Shown here: positions 61,751 to 64,000 of the stretch, in pieces
Layout of the letters: each line of letters opens with the position of its first letter
Position numbering within the stretch: the first letter of the stretch is position 1
Assembly (NCBI GenBank): GCA_965277615.1
Contig: CBDIDG010000006.1
Location: 3,410,001-3,474,000, forward strand
DNA length: 64,000 nt
Direction of reading: 5' to 3'
Origin: Bog-532 sp965277615
Lineage (GTDB): Bacteria; Actinomycetota; Actinomycetes; Streptosporangiales; Streptosporangiaceae
Translations under genes and position numbers: made by a program
The notes under the pieces: generated by a model
Seen by the model: the letters and a program-made list of their open reading frames with translations, nothing else
Database searches by the model: none
What the model was told of the DNA's origin: nothing

Positions 61751-62974
61751 TCAGGGAGTGGCGGACTGGGTGGGCACGGCGGCCTTGGTGGGGGCGGAGC
61801 CGGCCGGGAGGGTGACGCCGGCGTGGGCCCAGGGGCGGGTGAAGCCGACCACCTGACCGTCACCGGCGGCGGAAGTGGAGCTGCCGTAGGTGGAGATACG
61901 GATGGGGAAGCCCGTGGCGTAGGCCTCGATCATCTTGCCGCCGCCGATGACCAGGCCGACGTGGCCCGGGTTGGTGGTGGTGCCGTCGGAGCCGGCGAAG
62001 AACACCAGGTCACCCGGTTCGACCTGGCTGGCTGGGACGCTCGGGCCCCAGCTGAACTGATCCTCGGACGTGCGCGGGATGGTGACGCCCGCCGCGAGGT
62101 AGGCCATCATCATCAGGCCGGAGCAGTCGAAGGAATCCGGGCCGGTGCCACCCCACAGGTACGGCTTGCCGATCTGCTGCTGGGCGTAGGCGATAGCGGT
62201 GGCCACGGCCTGGTTGGGCACGGTCGTCGTGGTGCCGTTGCCGCCGATCACGGTCCCGGACAGCTGCACGCACGCGGCGGTGCTGGTGGCGGCGCTACCG
62301 ACCGCCGCGGAGACCGAGTAGCCGCCGCTGGCGTACTGGTTGGCGAAGCTCTCGACCGCTTGGACGTAGGACTGCAGGTGGTTGTAGGCGAAGATGGCGC
62401 TCGAGGCGTCGGTCAGCACCCCGTGCCCGAGCAGGTCTTTGGCCGTCCCGGCGATGGCGTCGGCCGGGTCGTAGACGCTGGCCACGCCGTCACCGTCCTC
62501 GTCGGTAGCCACCCCGCTGACCTTCTCCGACGCCGGGTGGCTGGGGGCACCGCCCCAGGTGTTGCCGGCCGCGCCGCCAATGCCAATCTGCATCGGGCCC
62601 GCCGCGCCAAAACCGTTGTCCCCGTTGGACACCCCGGTCGCGGGGTCCCGGCCGTTGTCGCTCTCCACGGTGCCGATACCGGCCAGCAGGACCCAGGGCA
62701 CCCCGTACTGCGCGCCCACCTTCTGGTACCAGGTCAGGTAGTTGGACGGGATGGAGTTCTTGGCGTTGTTGCTGACCTTGGACTGCAGCGCGTCCTTGGC
62801 TTTCTGCGTGTTGCTGGAGCAGCCGAGCCCGCCGGTGGCGGCCGAGAACAGCAGGCTGGACCCGCCGATCAGCATGGGGACGGTCAGCACCCCGATCAGG
62901 AGCAGGCAGACCGCCCCGATGACACCGATGACGAGGATCTGGCTCACGCCAGCGTCACGCCCGTTGCCGGTCAA
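61751..62974 (-). CDS. Membrane-anchored lytic transglycosylase-like / NlpC-P60 (C40) peptidase
   Basis: 407 residues. An N-terminal membrane helix (QILVIGVIGAVCLLLIGVLTVPML) is followed by a lysozyme-like domain (VLLAGIGTVESDNGRD, AAGPMQIG, AYNHLQSYVQAVESFA; Glu likely catalytic) and a C-terminal C40 endopeptidase with Cys in SFDCSGLMMMAY and His in NPGHVGLVIGGG. Such two-headed wall hydrolases occur in conjugation and type IV secretion loci, opening peptidoglycan for the channel. ATGA-coupled to the upstream gene. Confidence 0.92.
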   Translation of the reverse strand: MTGNGRDAGVSQILVIGVIGAVCLLLIGVLTVPMLIGGSSLLFSAATGGLGCSSNTQKAKDALQSKVSNNAKNSIPSNYLTWYQKVGAQYGVPWVLLAGIGTVESDNGRDPATGVSNGDNGFGAAGPMQIGIGGAAGNTWGGAPSHPASEKVSGVATDEDGDGVASVYDPADAIAGTAKDLLGHGVLTDASSAIFAYNHLQSYVQAVESFANQYASGGYSVSAAVGSAATSTAACVQLSGTVIGGNGTTTTVPNQAVATAIAYAQQQIGKPYLWGGTGPDSFDCSGLMMMAYLAAGVTIPRTSEDQFSWGPSVPASQVEPGDLVFFAGSDGTTTNPGHVGLVIGGGKMIEAYATGFPIRISTYGSSTSAAGDGQVVGFTRPWAHAGVTLPAGSAPTKAAVPTQSATP

Positions 62975-63606
62975 AAGTTACCGGCCGAGGCAGGCTCGAT
63001 GTCGTAGACCTGCCAGGAACTGCCCTGGCCCGTGACGGTCACCGCGTACTGGTTGCTGTTGGTGCTGGTGCCCTTGGTGCTGGTCAGCTTCTGAGTGCCG
63101 GTGACCACGAACGTGATGCTGCCGCTGCCGAAGGTCCGGATCGAGTCAATGGCGGCCGTGCCGGTGGAGATCTGCTTCTGGCTGGTCCGGAGCTGGGCCA
63201 CGCCGAGCGTGGTGTAGCCGTTCTTCAGCGTCTGGCTGAGCTGGCTGGTGACCAGGCCGTTCATCGGGGCCAGGTAAGCGGCGGCGGTCTCGGTGTAGCT
63301 GAAGGTGTTGTAGTCCCGGGTGACCTCGGTGGCGACCGCGGCCGCCTGGGCCAGAGCCTGCTGGCTGAACGGCAGCCACTGGTAGATGTTGATGTTCCCG
63401 GACGCCGTGGGCACCGGAGCCGGGGCCGCGGACGGTGACCCGGCGGCCTGCGCCGGCGTGGACGGCGCGGCCGACGGCGACTTCGAGCCGGACGCGGACG
63501 GCTGCGTGCTGCCGTGCGGGGAGGCGAGCAGCCAGATGCCGAGTCCGGCTAGCACCACCACCACGACCGCGAATACTGCCTTCTGCTGGCCTGGCGACAG
63601 CTCCAT
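62971..63606 (-). CDS. Membrane-anchored NTF2-like protein, conjugation-locus type
   Basis: 211 residues. One TM helix (AVFAVVVVVLAGLGIWLLA, residues 10-28) is followed by a Ser/Ala/Pro-rich linker and a folded extracytoplasmic domain (residues about 70-211; ALAQAAAVATEVTRDYNTFSYTETAAAYLAPMNGLV through SSWQVYDIEP), which looks like the NTF2/VirB8-like domains of Gram-positive transfer systems such as TcpC. The start is immediately below the partial upstream gene, and the stop overlaps the C40 gene. Confidence 0.7.
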   Translation of the reverse strand: MELSPGQQKAVFAVVVVVLAGLGIWLLASPHGSTQPSASGSKSPSAAPSTPAQAAGSPSAAPAPVPTASGNINIYQWLPFSQQALAQAAAVATEVTRDYNTFSYTETAAAYLAPMNGLVTSQLSQTLKNGYTTLGVAQLRTSQKQISTGTAAIDSIRTFGSGSITFVVTGTQKLTSTKGTSTNSNQYAVTVTGQGSSWQVYDIEPASAGNF

Positions 63607-63615
63607 CGCGCCTCG

Positions 63616-63999
63616 CTACTTCCTCCGCCGGACGGGCCGGAGCCAGAACGGCAGCGGCGTCTCCGGTGCGCCGGCCCCGCCACCGCCTTCCCGCTCGGCG
63701 GCGGCCGCAGGTGCGGACCGTGGCGCGTCGTCACCGGACCCGGCGGGGCCGCTGTTGCCCATCCAGCCACTGGAGGGTCGGATCGGGCCCGGCTGCCAGC
63801 GCGGCCGGGACGGCGCCGCGGACCACGACCCACCGCCGGAACCACCAGAGCCGCCGGAGCCGCCGGCCGGGCGCGGCCGGGAGCCGTTGCCACGGCCGTT
63901 ACTGGTGCCACCGTTGCTGCTGCCACCGCCGCTGCTGCCCCGGCTCCGGGTGGCCGACGGGCGGCCACCGAAGGTGGACGGGGCGGGCGGCGGCGGCGG
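63616..63999 (-). CDS. C-terminal part of a Pro/Gly/Ser-rich protein (N-terminus beyond window)
   Basis: The open frame runs off the right edge and ends with TAG at 63616-63618. The visible 127 residues are low complexity: PPPPPAPSTFGGRPS, GSSGGGSSNGGTSNGRGN, then GGSGGSGGSGGG and a final block PLPFWLRPVRRRK. This kind of disordered tail is common on membrane proteins of conjugation-type loci, and the gene is 10 bp upstream of the NTF2-like gene. No domain is visible in this fragment. Confidence 0.6.
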   Translation of the reverse strand, partial: PPPPPAPSTFGGRPSATRSRGSSGGGSSNGGTSNGRGNGSRPRPAGGSGGSGGSGGGSWSAAPSRPRWQPGPIRPSSGWMGNSGPAGSGDDAPRSAPAAAAEREGGGGAGAPETPLPFWLRPVRRRK

Positions 64000-64000
64000 G

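Overview
The window is GC-rich (roughly 70%) with dense coding on both strands. It carries genes diagnostic of Actinomycetota: mtrA-mtrB-lpqB, two WhiB proteins, the coenzyme F420 genes fbiA, fbiB and fbiC, a mycoredoxin-like protein and an HGxxPAAW membrane protein. From 6 to 58 kb most genes follow conserved actinobacterial neighbourhoods that I recognise from Mycobacterium (the secA/hpf/lpqB/mtrBA/sahH/whiB2/fbiAB/manB region and the Rv3194-Rv3198A region). No mycolic-acid gene is present. I would place the organism in a soil actinobacterial lineage outside Mycobacteriales, but I cannot name it.

Layout. 1-5.6 kb is an accessory catabolic patch: a two-domain MarR protein cut by the window edge, a homogentisate-dioxygenase-like cupin enzyme, a MarR/SDR divergent pair with a visible operator, an amidohydrolase remnant and a CocE/NonD hydrolase. 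5.6-20.6 kb holds an Rv3235-family protein, secA, an HGxxPAAW membrane protein, an AlkZ-like glycosylase, a complete IS4-type element with target duplication, a NarL-type regulator, hpf, and lpqB-mtrB-mtrA. 20.8-25.2 kb has ung and a YtrA-type GntR/ABC operon with duplicated permeases. 25.2-31.3 kb has a SahH-like paralogue with altered catalytic residues, sahH, a MerR regulator and fbiC. 31.4-42.8 kb has fbiB-fbiA, whiB2, a degenerate metallopeptidase-family gene, DUF3499, phosphomannomutase, Trm112, a sugar-phosphate isomerase, a CDF transporter that appears to start at ATC, a DNA glycosylase, a mannose-1-phosphate guanylyltransferase and a glycosyltransferase. Together the last group could supply GDP-mannose for glycan synthesis. 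43-58.5 kb has a methyltransferase, a PDZ-Lon protease, moaE, an epimerase, a zincin-like protein, an ArsR-SRPBCC fusion, ThiF- and AarF-type genes, whiB7 with a long leader and intrinsic terminator, a frameshifted tesB, uvrD2, an alpha/beta hydrolase and a mycoredoxin. 58.6-64 kb has an ANTAR protein, an orphan cytosine methyltransferase, a self-controlled HTH/Clp-N pair, and the edge of a locus that looks like a conjugation or secretion apparatus (C40 peptidase, anchored NTF2-like protein, Pro/Gly-rich protein).

Themes. Several regulators show the same architecture: a palindrome lying on a SigA-like promoter, whose predicted start site coincides with the start codon (ArsR fusion, GntR, HTH/Clp-N). 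A dispersed palindromic repeat built around TGGCGCCA occurs at four loci, one of them next to the IS insertion. The 48.3-49.7 kb interval has no recognisable gene but contains tandem repeats, four DnaA-box-like 9-mers, a promoter and a long hairpin. No tRNA, rRNA or CRISPR array was seen.
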